A DNA stretch of 64,000 bases from a virus (IMGVR_UViG_3300025093_000019:1-64000), one strand, 5' to 3'. Shown: positions 54,884 to 62,450, counted from the first letter of the stretch. Notes: generated by a model not told the origin, from the letters alone. A program made the numbers and translations.

Positions 54884-55192
54884 TTATTCACTTTTCATAC
54901 CTTCAACATCATCTTGGAAAACCAAGATGTCTTCATGAATCACTCCCCATCTACTTGCTTTAACATACCCTTTTAAGTTGTCTGCGTCATTATCTTCAAA
55001 CTTAATTAGGTCATTAGTATTTGGAGCAGCTTCTACTGCTTTCATGATTCTCAATCTTTTCCTCATTTCAGATGGAGATATACCTCCTTGAGGAACAGCA
55101 TTTAATGCTACCGCAATAAGATCTGCATAAACTGCATTTGTTTCTCCGTCTGGATTCTTTAGCGTTGTTTCTTTGTTCTGTAAAACTTTCAT
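54884..55192 (-). CDS. Small hypothetical virion-region protein
   Basis: This 102-residue soluble protein begins MKVLQNKETTLKNPDGET, with 'ISPSEMRKRLRIMKAVEAA' in the middle and an acidic second half. It lies between a fibre-like gene and the lysis genes. The motif recalls small phage proteins found near tail genes, but no function is assigned. Confidence 0.55.
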   Translation of the reverse strand: MKVLQNKETTLKNPDGETNAVYADLIAVALNAVPQGGISPSEMRKRLRIMKAVEAAPNTNDLIKFEDNDADNLKGYVKASRWGVIHEDILVFQDDVEGMKSE

Positions 55193-55221
55193 CTTATTAT
55201 TATTTATTGGTTACACTATTT

Positions 55222-56751
55222 TTAAAAACTAATTTCTTTTTCAAAAACATTTTGCACCAAAATACCTACTGCACCTTCAATCGTCCAATCTGCGTTTGAT
55301 ACATTTTCTAATGCAAAATAAAAACCGCCTAAAACAAAAGGATCATTAGCAGATGCTGTATAGGTTACAAAAACGTGCTGTTGCCCTGTTATACCACTTG
55401 TACTATCATATCTTTGAACAGGTATAGCAGAACCAATTACACTGTCATCTTCATATCTACGAAGTTGTAAGTTTGCATATTTAACTGCTCCCGTATTTAC
55501 ATTAAAGTTTACTCTGATATAATGTTGTATTCTTGTATTAAAATAAGGTTTACCTGTATACGGTATTAATAAGTGGTCAGGCACAGGTGTACTTCCACCC
55601 GTAAACTCTTGTACTATATTACCACTTAAATCTCCCGTCAAATTAGTAATAGTCATATTTATTAAATTAGCTCTTGAAGAACAAAATCTTAATCTACCAT
55701 CAGCACCACTTCCTAAAGCAAAAAGCCTAATATTTAATGCGTTTAATGCCGCTTCGTGTGTTGCAACAAAATCACTAGCAGTTGTAAACTCATCAGTGTT
55801 AAAAGTCACTAAATAATTAGTAACCCCTCCGTCAAAAGAAACATTAGCAGTACCCCCAACAGTTTGAGTTAACTGTATTGAAAGTCCGTAAGCAATATTG
55901 TACTCATCATAAGGTGTAGTACCAGCAGAATACATTGTTAAAGTTGCTGTCTCATTATCTGAAGCACCTCCTCCTTGAACTATTGTAACTACATCTCCTT
56001 CTGTATAATTATTACCTTTATCGTTTATTGTAATTGAAGTGATATCCCCACCTACTGCAACTATGTCAAATGTCAAACCTACTCCTGTACCACCTGTTGT
56101 AGGAACATTGTTTGCAGTAACATAACCTGTACCAACAACTCCATCTAAAGTTGCAGATTCTACAACAGGGTTTACCTTATCACTTGCTAAATCTGTTACA
56201 GTTGCAGTTTCATCATCAGATGCTCCACCACCTTGTACAATAGTAATAACATCATTTAAAGTATATCCAAAACCTGGATTATTTATTGTTACTGAAGTAA
56301 CATCTCCACCACCATCTGCTACAATATCGACCGTCATTCCTGTACCACTACCTGTTGTTGTAGTTGCAACTCCATTAGCTGTTACATAACCTGTTCCTGT
56401 TACACCTCCTAAAGTTAATTCAGAAGCGTATAAGTCATCTCTAAAAAACGTAAGTCCATTTGCAGTTGCTCCTGTTAATAAAACAGTTGCAGGTGAAGTT
56501 TTTTCCCATTGTGTAGATGAAATATTGTATGCATTTGTGCTTGCTCCACCAGAAGAAACTTCTTTCCATACAGCTGCACCTGTTCCGGAGTCAGCACAAA
56601 GAAATACTTTGTTTAGTGTTGTATTAACCCAAACTGATCCTTCTTCGTATCCTGATGTATTGTCATCTCCAACAGCTGGATTTACAGTTGCTGACAGATT
56701 GTTTTTTGTCGGAAACTCCGCATTGCTATCTATATTACCAAATCTTCCCAT
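55222..56751 (-). CDS. Fibre-like virion protein with tandem repeats
   Basis: This 509-residue protein is rich in Gly, Thr, Asn and Val. Two imperfect repeats of about 75 residues follow each other (about residues 97-250). Each starts with 'GTGYVTAN', ends near 'VTIVQGGGASD' plus 'ETAT', and has an inner 'ITSITIN' or 'VTSVTIN' strand. The C-terminal half is beta-rich and looks like a receptor- or capsid-binding domain. Such repeats are common in phage fibres. It is the first of two large fibre-like genes ahead of the lysis cassette. Confidence 0.6.
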   Translation of the reverse strand: MGRFGNIDSNAEFPTKNNLSATVNPAVGDDNTSGYEEGSVWVNTTLNKVFLCADSGTGAAVWKEVSSGGASTNAYNISSTQWEKTSPATVLLTGATANGLTFFRDDLYASELTLGGVTGTGYVTANGVATTTTGSGTGMTVDIVADGGGDVTSVTINNPGFGYTLNDVITIVQGGGASDDETATVTDLASDKVNPVVESATLDGVVGTGYVTANNVPTTGGTGVGLTFDIVAVGGDITSITINDKGNNYTEGDVVTIVQGGGASDNETATLTMYSAGTTPYDEYNIAYGLSIQLTQTVGGTANVSFDGGVTNYLVTFNTDEFTTASDFVATHEAALNALNIRLFALGSGADGRLRFCSSRANLINMTITNLTGDLSGNIVQEFTGGSTPVPDHLLIPYTGKPYFNTRIQHYIRVNFNVNTGAVKYANLQLRRYEDDSVIGSAIPVQRYDSTSGITGQQHVFVTYTASANDPFVLGGFYFALENVSNADWTIEGAVGILVQNVFEKEISF

Positions 56752-56775
56752 TTTAATAAATTTTATGTAAGTTCA

Positions 56776-58299
56776 TTATAAAATAATATTAACAGATCTT
56801 AGGTCTGAAAGCAAAGTACCAACAACGTCTGCAAGCTCATCTAGTGATGTAGAGTTTGCATCATATGCACGATCAGTTGTTACGTTTGTTTCAGTGTATG
56901 TTTGACCTGTTTCGTAAGTCGATATATCAGAAAGAAAAGCAATTGTTCCAGACGCATCTTGCAATGTTGCTGTATGAACTGCGGTTTGAGTTGCTGGAAC
57001 AATATCAATTCTTCCAGCCCACGTATCATTTCCAAATCTTAATAATGGAACATCTCCTCCGCTAGGAGTTAGGTAAACCCCTCCGTTTGGAAGAAGCTTA
57101 ACACCAAATTCATTTACTCCGTCATCTGCGAATTTACCGATGATCAAGCCATCTGTATTTCTAAATGCAGTTGCATCTGATATTACATTTGCTTGTTTAA
57201 AGTATCCTTTTACAGTTGAAAAATTATCCAGGAAAGATAAATTTTGACCTCCAGAAATATGAATTGGATTTGGTCCAGTTACATATCCAACAGCTAGAAC
57301 ATCTTGTAATGATGATGCTACAATATCAGAAAGTAGTGCAAATGTTCCTGTCTGATCAGGAAGGGTCCAGAATTGATTTCCTGTTAGGCTTGTTGGATCC
57401 AGGGTTCCAAAGAATCCATCTTGCTCAAATCTTAATTGAACAGAACTATCTATGTCGATATAAGATGTTCCACCATTTGATTCAAACTTAAACCTTTTAT
57501 ATCCAACGTCATCTAAAGTTATGAAGTGACTATCAGGACCTTCTCCTGGTTGAGTGTATCCAATTGATGCCAGGCCTTCTTGGAAGAATGCATATCCTCC
57601 ACTATTTACAATTCCAGCACCTAATCTAAGAATAGCTATTCCATCGGAACCAGCACCCCCATCTTCAAAATCTATGAAGAATCTATTGTTTGATGTTGCA
57701 TTGTTTGTCCAGATCTTTCTGTTTCCTGACACTTCTGTACTCATTATAATATCATGAGCACCAGTAAAGTTTCCTTCGTTTAAAGTAACTTCAAGATTCT
57801 CTACTGCAAAGAAAGCAGATGCAAGAACATTATATTTATCATAAGAAGATCCATTCCATCTACAAAAAACAAGAGTATCTGTTAGTTGAATGTCTGATAT
57901 AGGAAGTCCACAAATATCCCATAGATATGCAAAGTCATTCATATCGACAGCTGAATCTGGAATTGGAACACCTCCACTACTACCTCCTGATAAAACAAGG
58001 TTGTCTCCTACTCTTGTTAAAAGTTGATCATTAGTATCAATTCCTGCACCTCCAAATAACTCCCAATTAGCTATATCAGCATTAAAGTCTTCTGAAGCTG
58101 TATGATCTACAAGACATCTGTAGTAATTTCCGTCTGGTGCAAGAACCTCTCTTCCTGCGTCGTATTCAAATCTTTGTGACCACGGTGGAATATCTCCAGG
58201 TCTTAGTCCGTGATAATTGTCTCCGGCACCTTGGCCGCCTCCTTCGGCTTTCGATTGTTTGCCAAATAATTTTGATTCAGGTCCAAATAAATTTGCCAT
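56776..58299 (-). CDS. Fibre-like protein with carbohydrate-binding-like module
   Basis: In this 507-residue protein, residues about 42-80 ('RFEYDAGREVLAPDGNYYRC' then 'WELFGG') match the pattern of CBM5/12-type chitin-binding modules (aromatic, G-V, G-x-Y, W). The middle is beta-rich with 'FWTLPDQTGTFALLSDI' repeated in looser form ('QDASGTIAFLSDIS'), as in fibre shafts. The C-terminus 'TDRAYDANSTSLDELADVVG' is a motif I associate with ends of phage fibres of Bacteroidota. Likely a receptor-binding fibre. Confidence 0.6.
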   Translation of the reverse strand: MANLFGPESKLFGKQSKAEGGGQGAGDNYHGLRPGDIPPWSQRFEYDAGREVLAPDGNYYRCLVDHTASEDFNADIANWELFGGAGIDTNDQLLTRVGDNLVLSGGSSGGVPIPDSAVDMNDFAYLWDICGLPISDIQLTDTLVFCRWNGSSYDKYNVLASAFFAVENLEVTLNEGNFTGAHDIIMSTEVSGNRKIWTNNATSNNRFFIDFEDGGAGSDGIAILRLGAGIVNSGGYAFFQEGLASIGYTQPGEGPDSHFITLDDVGYKRFKFESNGGTSYIDIDSSVQLRFEQDGFFGTLDPTSLTGNQFWTLPDQTGTFALLSDIVASSLQDVLAVGYVTGPNPIHISGGQNLSFLDNFSTVKGYFKQANVISDATAFRNTDGLIIGKFADDGVNEFGVKLLPNGGVYLTPSGGDVPLLRFGNDTWAGRIDIVPATQTAVHTATLQDASGTIAFLSDISTYETGQTYTETNVTTDRAYDANSTSLDELADVVGTLLSDLRSVNIIL

Positions 58300-58304
58300 A
58301 GCTC

Positions 58305-58601
58305 TTAATCATTGCAGCATTGCTCACCGAATGCCATATTACTAATTAGAATGTTTCTTAGGTTTCTACCCCAAATAGTAGAATAAAAAGCATTCATTTT
58401 GAATCCGCCTGCCGGAAGCTGTCCAGCTGCTTCAGTCACACAACATGCTGAAGATTTTGGATCAGGCTTTGCTTTTGCTACTTGCGGAATATCATTTCCA
58501 AAAATAGTTCTTTTTTCTTTTCCGTTTTTTAAATCGGAAAACATGGATCCAGAACTGAACCCTTTAAACATATCGTTACTTGCTGAATAATCTGGTATCA
58601 T
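58305..58601 (-). CDS. Small hypothetical virion-region protein
   Basis: This 98-residue protein is Gly/Ser/Lys-rich in the first half (MFKGFSSGSMFSDLKNGKEK) with three Cys (SACC and QCCND). It is 5 bases before the fibre-like gene. The neighbour encoded at 58613-59092 has a similar short leader, suggesting both may be attached to the particle. Function unknown. Confidence 0.5.
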   Translation of the reverse strand: MIPDYSASNDMFKGFSSGSMFSDLKNGKEKRTIFGNDIPQVAKAKPDPKSSACCVTEAAGQLPAGGFKMNAFYSTIWGRNLRNILISNMAFGEQCCND

Positions 58602-58612
58602 AATTTTTTAAT

Positions 58613-59092
58613 TTAATTTGGACAAGGCCCTAAAAATTCAAAACTTAAACCTGGGAAGGTTATACACGCTAGTGCTTGGCATCCTACAGGATTAATTAAA
58701 ATATTGCTGTTTCCGTCAACATCTATTGACCACTCCTCCGCACAGAAATCTATTATATAACCTCCTTTAACATCTGGAACAATATATGATTGTGGATTTC
58801 CGGCTTCATCTATCCATGTTACATTATATGCTGCCGTAACACCGCTACCTACATTCATTCTGTATTGAACAATATTAGGCACTTCAAAGTCTTCTAATTC
58901 TACTGGATCGTAAACAGGTTCTGCTGGTTCACATGAAGTTGGGCTAGTTGGGCTTTGAGGATTGTCTTCTATTGCACATGGACAATCAAGACCTTTTTCA
59001 TCATCATTCGTAAAAAGCGATTTCTCTTCCTCTATTGAAGAATCAGGGAAGAACCCCCTGCTGTTACCACTCTTTGCGAAAAAACTTCCCAT
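58613..59092 (-). CDS. Small virion-region protein with Cys-rich, beta-rich domain
   Basis: This 159-residue protein has a disordered N-terminal half with SPTSPTSCEP, then a beta-rich domain with 'AAYNVTWIDEAGNPQSYIVP' and 'GCQALACITFPG'. It looks like a secreted or particle-exposed domain. A related Ser-Pro-Thr stretch appears in the large protein at 30210-32066. It overlaps the next upstream gene by one base. Function unknown. Confidence 0.5.
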   Translation of the reverse strand: MGSFFAKSGNSRGFFPDSSIEEEKSLFTNDDEKGLDCPCAIEDNPQSPTSPTSCEPAEPVYDPVELEDFEVPNIVQYRMNVGSGVTAAYNVTWIDEAGNPQSYIVPDVKGGYIIDFCAEEWSIDVDGNSNILINPVGCQALACITFPGLSFEFLGPCPN

Positions 59093-59613
59093 TATCCGTC
59101 TTCAAACATTTTAGACTCACCACCACCAACTTGCCTGGCCAGTGCTTCTTTGTTTACTTTTTGTTCAAGCTTGTCGTAATAGTCAAATAGTTCTTCACAT
59201 CCTTTAACCATTGATCGATAAACTTTTTCGTTCTTTTCGCTGATTTCCATTGTGTCGAAATAATCAATGTATTCATCGATTTTTTTCTTACACCCATGAA
59301 GCAACCTCTCTGTGTGAGAGTATTGTATTTCATTTAGTTTCTCAACAATTAATTGAAATTGGTCGCTTTGTTCTGCTTTCTTCCAATAGTCTTTCTCTCC
59401 AACAACATCAGCTGATACTAGCTTCTGCCTGTCATGGATTTCCATTGCTTGATAGATTGATCTTTTATCATAGACACTAAAAACATACGATGCCAACTTG
59501 TGAAATCTTGCTTTGTTTTTAGAGTGATCTTGATCATATAAATCTTTTATCGCCTTGTTCAGAAGACCTTGGTCTGTGACAACAACCTTCCCATTTTTCA
59601 ATTCAAAGAACAT
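59092..59613 (-). CDS. Helical hypothetical protein
   Basis: This 173-residue protein is almost all charged helix (KLASYVFSVYDKRSIYQAM, MEISEKNEKVYRSMVKGCEE). It shares one base with the next gene and lies 2 bases from the previous one. No motif recognised. It could be a coiled-coil assembly factor or chaperone for the fibre genes that follow. Confidence 0.55.
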   Translation of the reverse strand: MFFELKNGKVVVTDQGLLNKAIKDLYDQDHSKNKARFHKLASYVFSVYDKRSIYQAMEIHDRQKLVSADVVGEKDYWKKAEQSDQFQLIVEKLNEIQYSHTERLLHGCKKKIDEYIDYFDTMEISEKNEKVYRSMVKGCEELFDYYDKLEQKVNKEALARQVGGGESKMFEDG

Positions 59614-59615
59614 AA

Positions 59616-59942
59616 CTAGGAAACTTCTTGTGATGGTATCTCTTTTGGGAATGAGTCTTTTTGCGGATTCAACTTTTGTTTCTTTCCAAATGGTATTAAT
59701 TCCATCGTAAGAAATCTTCCACGATCATATCTACCATCTTTGTCGAACCAGTGGCATTCAATTCCAACTGTAAAAGTCTTTGGAACCTTATTGCCTTTTT
59801 CATCTATTAGAACCTCAGTCTTTTTGAGAATATCATCAACAATCATTTTCCTTTCCGGAAACTCCCTATGTGCCACAGGCACACCAGGCTTAATCCAGTA
59901 CTTGCTGTCTCTCTGTTCTATTTGGCTCTGTTTGTCTGACAT
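59616..59942 (-). CDS. Small hypothetical protein
   Basis: This 108-residue soluble protein contains 'KYWIKPGVPVAHREFPERKM' and 'FTVGIECHWFDKDGRYDRGR'. The pattern looks like a small SH3-like beta-barrel (short strands with conserved Trp and Gly), but this is only an impression. It lies between RusA and the helical gene in the promoter-proximal part of the operon. Confidence 0.55.
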   Translation of the reverse strand: MSDKQSQIEQRDSKYWIKPGVPVAHREFPERKMIVDDILKKTEVLIDEKGNKVPKTFTVGIECHWFDKDGRYDRGRFLTMELIPFGKKQKLNPQKDSFPKEIPSQEVS

Positions 59943-59970
59943 CTTCGACGCTAAGTTACAAATTTATTTC

Positions 59971-60429
59971 TTAAAAAATAGATATTAAAACACCAGGGTT
60001 ATTTTTATCTACTTCGTACTCTAAAAAGTATGGTCTGACATTTACACAATCGTCATCTTCAATCCATCCATGCTTTACCATCATGTCTTGAACTATCTGT
60101 GCTGCGTTTATGTAATCAAACTTTCTTTTTGTCTTTCGGAAAAACTTAAAACAGATTCTGTAGGGCGGCTCGAAATTTTTCACGAGTTCTTTGAACTCCT
60201 TTTTGTTTGCTGCATACTCCCACTCCCTTTCCTTGATATATCTCTTGGTTGCCTTAGAGCTATTAAGATTTAGTCTCACCGGCATGTATGCACCATTCTT
60301 CAAATGATATATACTAGACTTAGATCCCTTCTTCATGTAAAGAAACCCTATTTCTTTTGAGTTCTTCGATGAGGGTACTTCTCCCGGCATAAAAATGCCT
60401 CTCTCTATGATCTGCTGTTCTGTACTCAT
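59971..60429 (-). CDS. rusA: RusA-type Holliday junction resolvase
   Basis: This 152-residue protein has the RusA core: 'GEVPSSKNSKEIG', 'SKATKRYIKEREWEY', a strand 'YRICFKFFRKTKRKFDYIN' (D105, N108), a helix 'AAQIVQDMMVKHGW' (D115), and 'IEDDD' (D125-D127). RusA cuts four-way junctions in DNA. The second Asp of the E. coli D-x-D-N motif is replaced by Ile (D-Y-I-N), as I recall from other Bacteroidota phage members. In a late operon it would clear branched DNA before packaging. It overlaps the upstream gene by 110 bases. Confidence 0.75.
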   Translation of the reverse strand: MSTEQQIIERGIFMPGEVPSSKNSKEIGFLYMKKGSKSSIYHLKNGAYMPVRLNLNSSKATKRYIKEREWEYAANKKEFKELVKNFEPPYRICFKFFRKTKRKFDYINAAQIVQDMMVKHGWIEDDDCVNVRPYFLEYEVDKNNPGVLISIF

Positions 60430-60586
60430 TGTTCAAAATATTTATCTTCCCCCATGACAAGCAAAGAGGACAATCGTCAATGTAATCTTCTTTCTTAAAA
60501 ACTTTGTTTCTAAAAACAATGCGTTCAAATTTAACAAATCCTTTTCCGATGCAACACGGACATTCTTCTTTTTTAATCACCATCAT
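60320..60586 (-). CDS. Small zinc-ribbon protein overlapping the resolvase gene
   Basis: This 88-residue protein has CPCCIGKG near the start and CPLC ~33 residues later, a likely four-Cys zinc site with a CxxCxGxG-like first knuckle. The last ~36 residues overlap the start of the resolvase gene in another frame, an unusually long overlap in this otherwise tight operon. The zinc half lies outside the overlap, supporting a real gene. Role unknown; a nucleic-acid-binding partner of the resolvase is conceivable. Confidence 0.55.
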   Translation of the reverse strand: MMVIKKEECPCCIGKGFVKFERIVFRNKVFKKEDYIDDCPLCLSWGKINILNNEYRTADHRERHFYAGRSTLIEELKRNRVSLHEEGI

Positions 60587-61163
60587 TATTATCTTTTGAT
60601 CTTTCTTCCATTATTTTATCTGTAGTGAGATTGCTCTCTGGTATATCTCTATAATCAGGATCCATCTTAACCATGTCCTCTTTTGTTTCCGGATACTTTC
60701 CAGGATTCTCTACAGAGATCCTTCTAAGTTGTGCTCCCAAATAACAGATCGATGTTTCCATGTGGTCAATTGCTCTATCGATCGACCTCATACCAAGCAA
60801 CTGGAACTTAGGTGTAGGTATTGGAGATCTCTGCATTCTTATCGATACAATTTTTGCCATGATCATATCCAAGCTTCTTATTAAAAACTTGATATGTTTC
60901 ACGTCTGAAAAATCGTCGTTCACTTCCACCAGGGAAGTGTCCACCTTATCAACATCCAATTCTATGATCTCATTTCTTTCATCATACATATTCGGATACG
61001 GATTATTACTTCCAGAATAAAACGCATACCTACCCATTGCCATCCTAGCTTCAACTAAATTCTGAAAGGCATTCCTTAAATTAATTTCTTCCAATGATAA
61101 GCTTTTGGACATGTACTCTAAACCATAATCGATTTCGATTCTTATTTCACTTCCTCCATACAT
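60573..61163 (-). CDS. Hypothetical protein near the start of the late operon
   Basis: This 196-residue mostly helical protein contains 'LEEINLRNAFQNLVEARMAM', 'DVKHIKFLIRSLDMIMAKIV' and 'RSIDRAIDHMETSICYLG'. Soluble and charged at the C-terminus. It starts 3 bases after the first gene of the operon and overlaps the zinc-ribbon gene by 14 bases. No motif recognised; a helical scaffold or regulatory role cannot be told apart. Confidence 0.6.
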   Translation of the reverse strand: MYGGSEIRIEIDYGLEYMSKSLSLEEINLRNAFQNLVEARMAMGRYAFYSGSNNPYPNMYDERNEIIELDVDKVDTSLVEVNDDFSDVKHIKFLIRSLDMIMAKIVSIRMQRSPIPTPKFQLLGMRSIDRAIDHMETSICYLGAQLRRISVENPGKYPETKEDMVKMDPDYRDIPESNLTTDKIMEERSKDNNDGD

Positions 61164-61166
61164 AAT

Positions 61167-61370
61167 TCACAATTGATTGTTAATAAATATACTATTCTTT
61201 ACTTCCTCACTTAAACCATCAATAACTAGTTCCTTGATTGAATTAGGCAATACGTTAAGCTCAGAGATAAGTCCGTCTATAGAAAGGGTGCGAAGAGGAG
61301 CCTCGGCATACCCCCCTTCAGAGAGTGCACCCCAGTTAACATCAAAGTCTAATGTGATTTCTTCAAACAT
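61167..61370 (-). CDS. First gene of the leftward late operon, small hypothetical protein
   Basis: This 67-residue acidic protein (MFEEITLDFDVNWGALSEGG) has a leucine-rich-repeat-like stretch 'LPNSIKELVIDGLSEEVKN'. A single leucine-rich-repeat-like unit in such a small protein is unusual. It lies 27 bases downstream of the leader hairpin and about 100 bases from the promoter. Function unknown. Confidence 0.6.
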   Translation of the reverse strand: MFEEITLDFDVNWGALSEGGYAEAPLRTLSIDGLISELNVLPNSIKELVIDGLSEEVKNSIFINNQL

Positions 61371-61396
61371 CTGCCGAGATATTTATACTAAGTTAC

Positions 61397-61461
61397 AAAA
61401 AAAGCCGGAGGAGAACAAGCGTTCACTTAACCAAACACAAAGCAGATCCCCCCGGCCTTTT
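61397..61461 (-). terminator. Terminator-like hairpin in the leader of the late operon
   Basis: On the minus strand, GGCCGGGGGG (61457 to 61448) pairs with CCTCCGGC (61411 to 61404), giving about 8 bp with one G-U, directly followed by seven T (61403 to 61397). A small inner hairpin GAAC-GCTT-GTTC lies in the 36-nt loop. It sits between the promoter and the first ATG, so it could reduce or condition entry into the operon. Flanking A and T runs also make it work in the other direction. Confidence 0.6.
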
Positions 61462-61472
61462 GATGGTGACTC

Positions 61473-61504
61473 CAAATATATATAACACCCCCCATACTTC
61501 CAAA
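61473..61504 (-). promoter_or_regulatory. Bacteroidota-type promoter for the leftward late operon
   Basis: The minus strand reads TTTG (61504 to 61501), 20 bases, TATATTTG (61480 to 61473). This fits the Bacteroidota housekeeping consensus of TTG about -33 and TAnnTTTG about -7. Start of transcription is expected near 61466, leaving a leader of about 95 bases before ATG 61370. It implies use of the host polymerase for late genes. Confidence 0.7.
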
Positions 61505-61582
61505 TAGTTTGCGACTATATACTCCTGAAGTACCACCACTGTATCCCCCCTACCTTTCAACATATCAAAATAGTTAAATGTT

Positions 61583-61921
61583 ATGAAACAAAACATCTTA
61601 AAACTTAAAGATGTCGTTGCACAAGCAAAGCGTTTGTTAGCGGGCGACATTGAGGCGGAACCACAGGATGTGGTTATCACTCGAACTATTGACTACAAGA
61701 ACGGGAAGACTAAGCGTGATTCTCAGTGGCAGGGCTACATGATGCAGTTCAGCGAAACTGATAAGGGCAAGGTCGAAGTTCCTGTGTCTGCTGGTCTTCT
61801 ACTCACTATCGCTGAGGAGAACGACAAGGTGAACGAAGTGTTCACTCAGCACAAAGACGGTAGCATGACACTCAAGCATTTGAAGTGGGGTGTGAAGGAT
61901 GGTCAGTTTATCTTAGGATAG
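61583..61921 (+). CDS. First gene of the right-hand rightward cluster, hypothetical
   Basis: In this 112-residue soluble protein, the start (MKQNILKLKDVVAQAKRLLA) is helical; the rest is beta-rich ('VPVSAGLLLTIAEENDKV', 'GSMTLKHLKWGVKDG'). Its G+C content and third-position G/C are clearly higher than those of all nearby genes. This suggests either high expression or recent transfer. It lies next to the divergent control region and ends just before a terminator. No family recognised. Confidence 0.65.
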   Translation: MKQNILKLKDVVAQAKRLLAGDIEAEPQDVVITRTIDYKNGKTKRDSQWQGYMMQFSETDKGKVEVPVSAGLLLTIAEENDKVNEVFTQHKDGSMTLKHLKWGVKDGQFILG

Positions 61922-61927
61922 ACTGAT

Positions 61928-61944
61928 CGGCCTTCGGCCGTTTT
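61928..61944 (+). terminator. Intrinsic terminator after the first rightward gene
   Basis: CGGCC (61928-61932) and GGCCG (61936-61940) form a short stem with loop TTC, followed by TTTT. It starts 7 bases after the stop of the preceding gene. The stem is short, so termination may be partial and allow read-through. Confidence 0.55.
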
Positions 61945-61952
61945 GATTCTAT

Positions 61953-62041
61953 CTCCCAATACAGGGAGTATTGTTTAACCAAAGATTGTCCGTTTGTGTA
62001 CGGGGCTGAGAAGATCTGCAAGCCAATACACTTCTCTTTTT
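61953..62041 (+). promoter_or_regulatory. Structured leader with alternative hairpins
   Basis: This gene-free leader contains CTCCC (61953-61957) paired with GGGAG (61964-61968), or instead CAATAC (61957-61962) with GTATTG (61968-61973). It then contains CCGT/ACGG (61990-61993/62000-62003), followed by GGCT/AGCC (62004-62007/62021-62024), which conflicts with GAGAAG/CTTCTC (62008-62013/62031-62036) plus T5. Such mutually exclusive pairings ahead of the lipoprotein gene suggest RNA-level control. No known riboswitch class recognised. Confidence 0.4.
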
Positions 62042-62063
62042 ATTTACTTAAAACCAATACATC

Positions 62064-62264
62064 GTGAAGAAGATACTTATACTTTTCGCAGCAGGATTAT
62101 TAATCACATCATGTGCTCCAGTACAGAAGGATGTGAAACCAGGTACATTAGAAATCTGGACTGATGATCAAGGAGATATTCATCGTGAATTTAAAGGTGA
62201 CGATGGATCTTATTCTCATTTGGTGAATGGCGTGCTTGTTGAACTCAAAGTGGTTCGCAAGTAG
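62064..62264 (+). CDS. Small lipoprotein
   Basis: This 66-residue protein starts at GTG 62064. It has a signal peptide MKKILILFAAGLLITSC, with the Cys at residue 17 as lipid anchor, then a short acidic domain (LEIWTDDQGDIHREFKGDDG). It is likely attached to a host membrane, facing the periplasm or surface. Small phage lipoproteins often block receptors or superinfection, which would fit an early gene, but nothing in the sequence proves it. The structured leader lies just upstream. Confidence 0.65.
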   Translation: MKKILILFAAGLLITSCAPVQKDVKPGTLEIWTDDQGDIHREFKGDDGSYSHLVNGVLVELKVVRK

Positions 62265-62280
62265 GCCACGCCTATTTATT

Positions 62281-62450
62281 TACAACTGTATTCTAAATAC
62301 TAGTTAATCCAACAAATAAAGAGTAATAAATATGTGTTTATCTAAATACATTACTTAATATACTCTACTATGTTGTATTACTTAATTATGATACAGAGTA
62401 AATTGGTTTAAGTAATTTGTATTAAGTAACTTGTTTTCTACAACTGTATT
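62281..62450. repeat. AT-rich repeat array, possible origin or operator region
   Basis: Within a 250-base gene-free, very AT-rich stretch, TACAACTGTATT occurs at 62281-62292 and 62439-62450. Between them are two direct copies of ATTACTTAAT (62350-62359, 62377-62386) and two inverted copies of its core (62408-62416, 62421-62429). Such an ordered set of sites resembles iterons of replication origins or operator arrays. No protein partner identified. Confidence 0.55.

Noticed and set aside
61177-61485. 102-residue plus-strand frame
   Set aside because: Shadow of the first late gene on the other strand. It covers the leader hairpin and promoter.
61423-61680. 85-residue minus-strand frame through the divergent region
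   Set aside because: It runs antisense to the gene at 61583, crosses the promoter and terminator-like leader, and has no sensible protein features.
61926-62066. Stop-free stretch giving a Cys-rich peptide (CLTKDCPF...KICKPIH)
   Set aside because: No ATG, GTG or TTG start in the first two thirds, and the region is better explained as a structured leader. Kept only as a curiosity.
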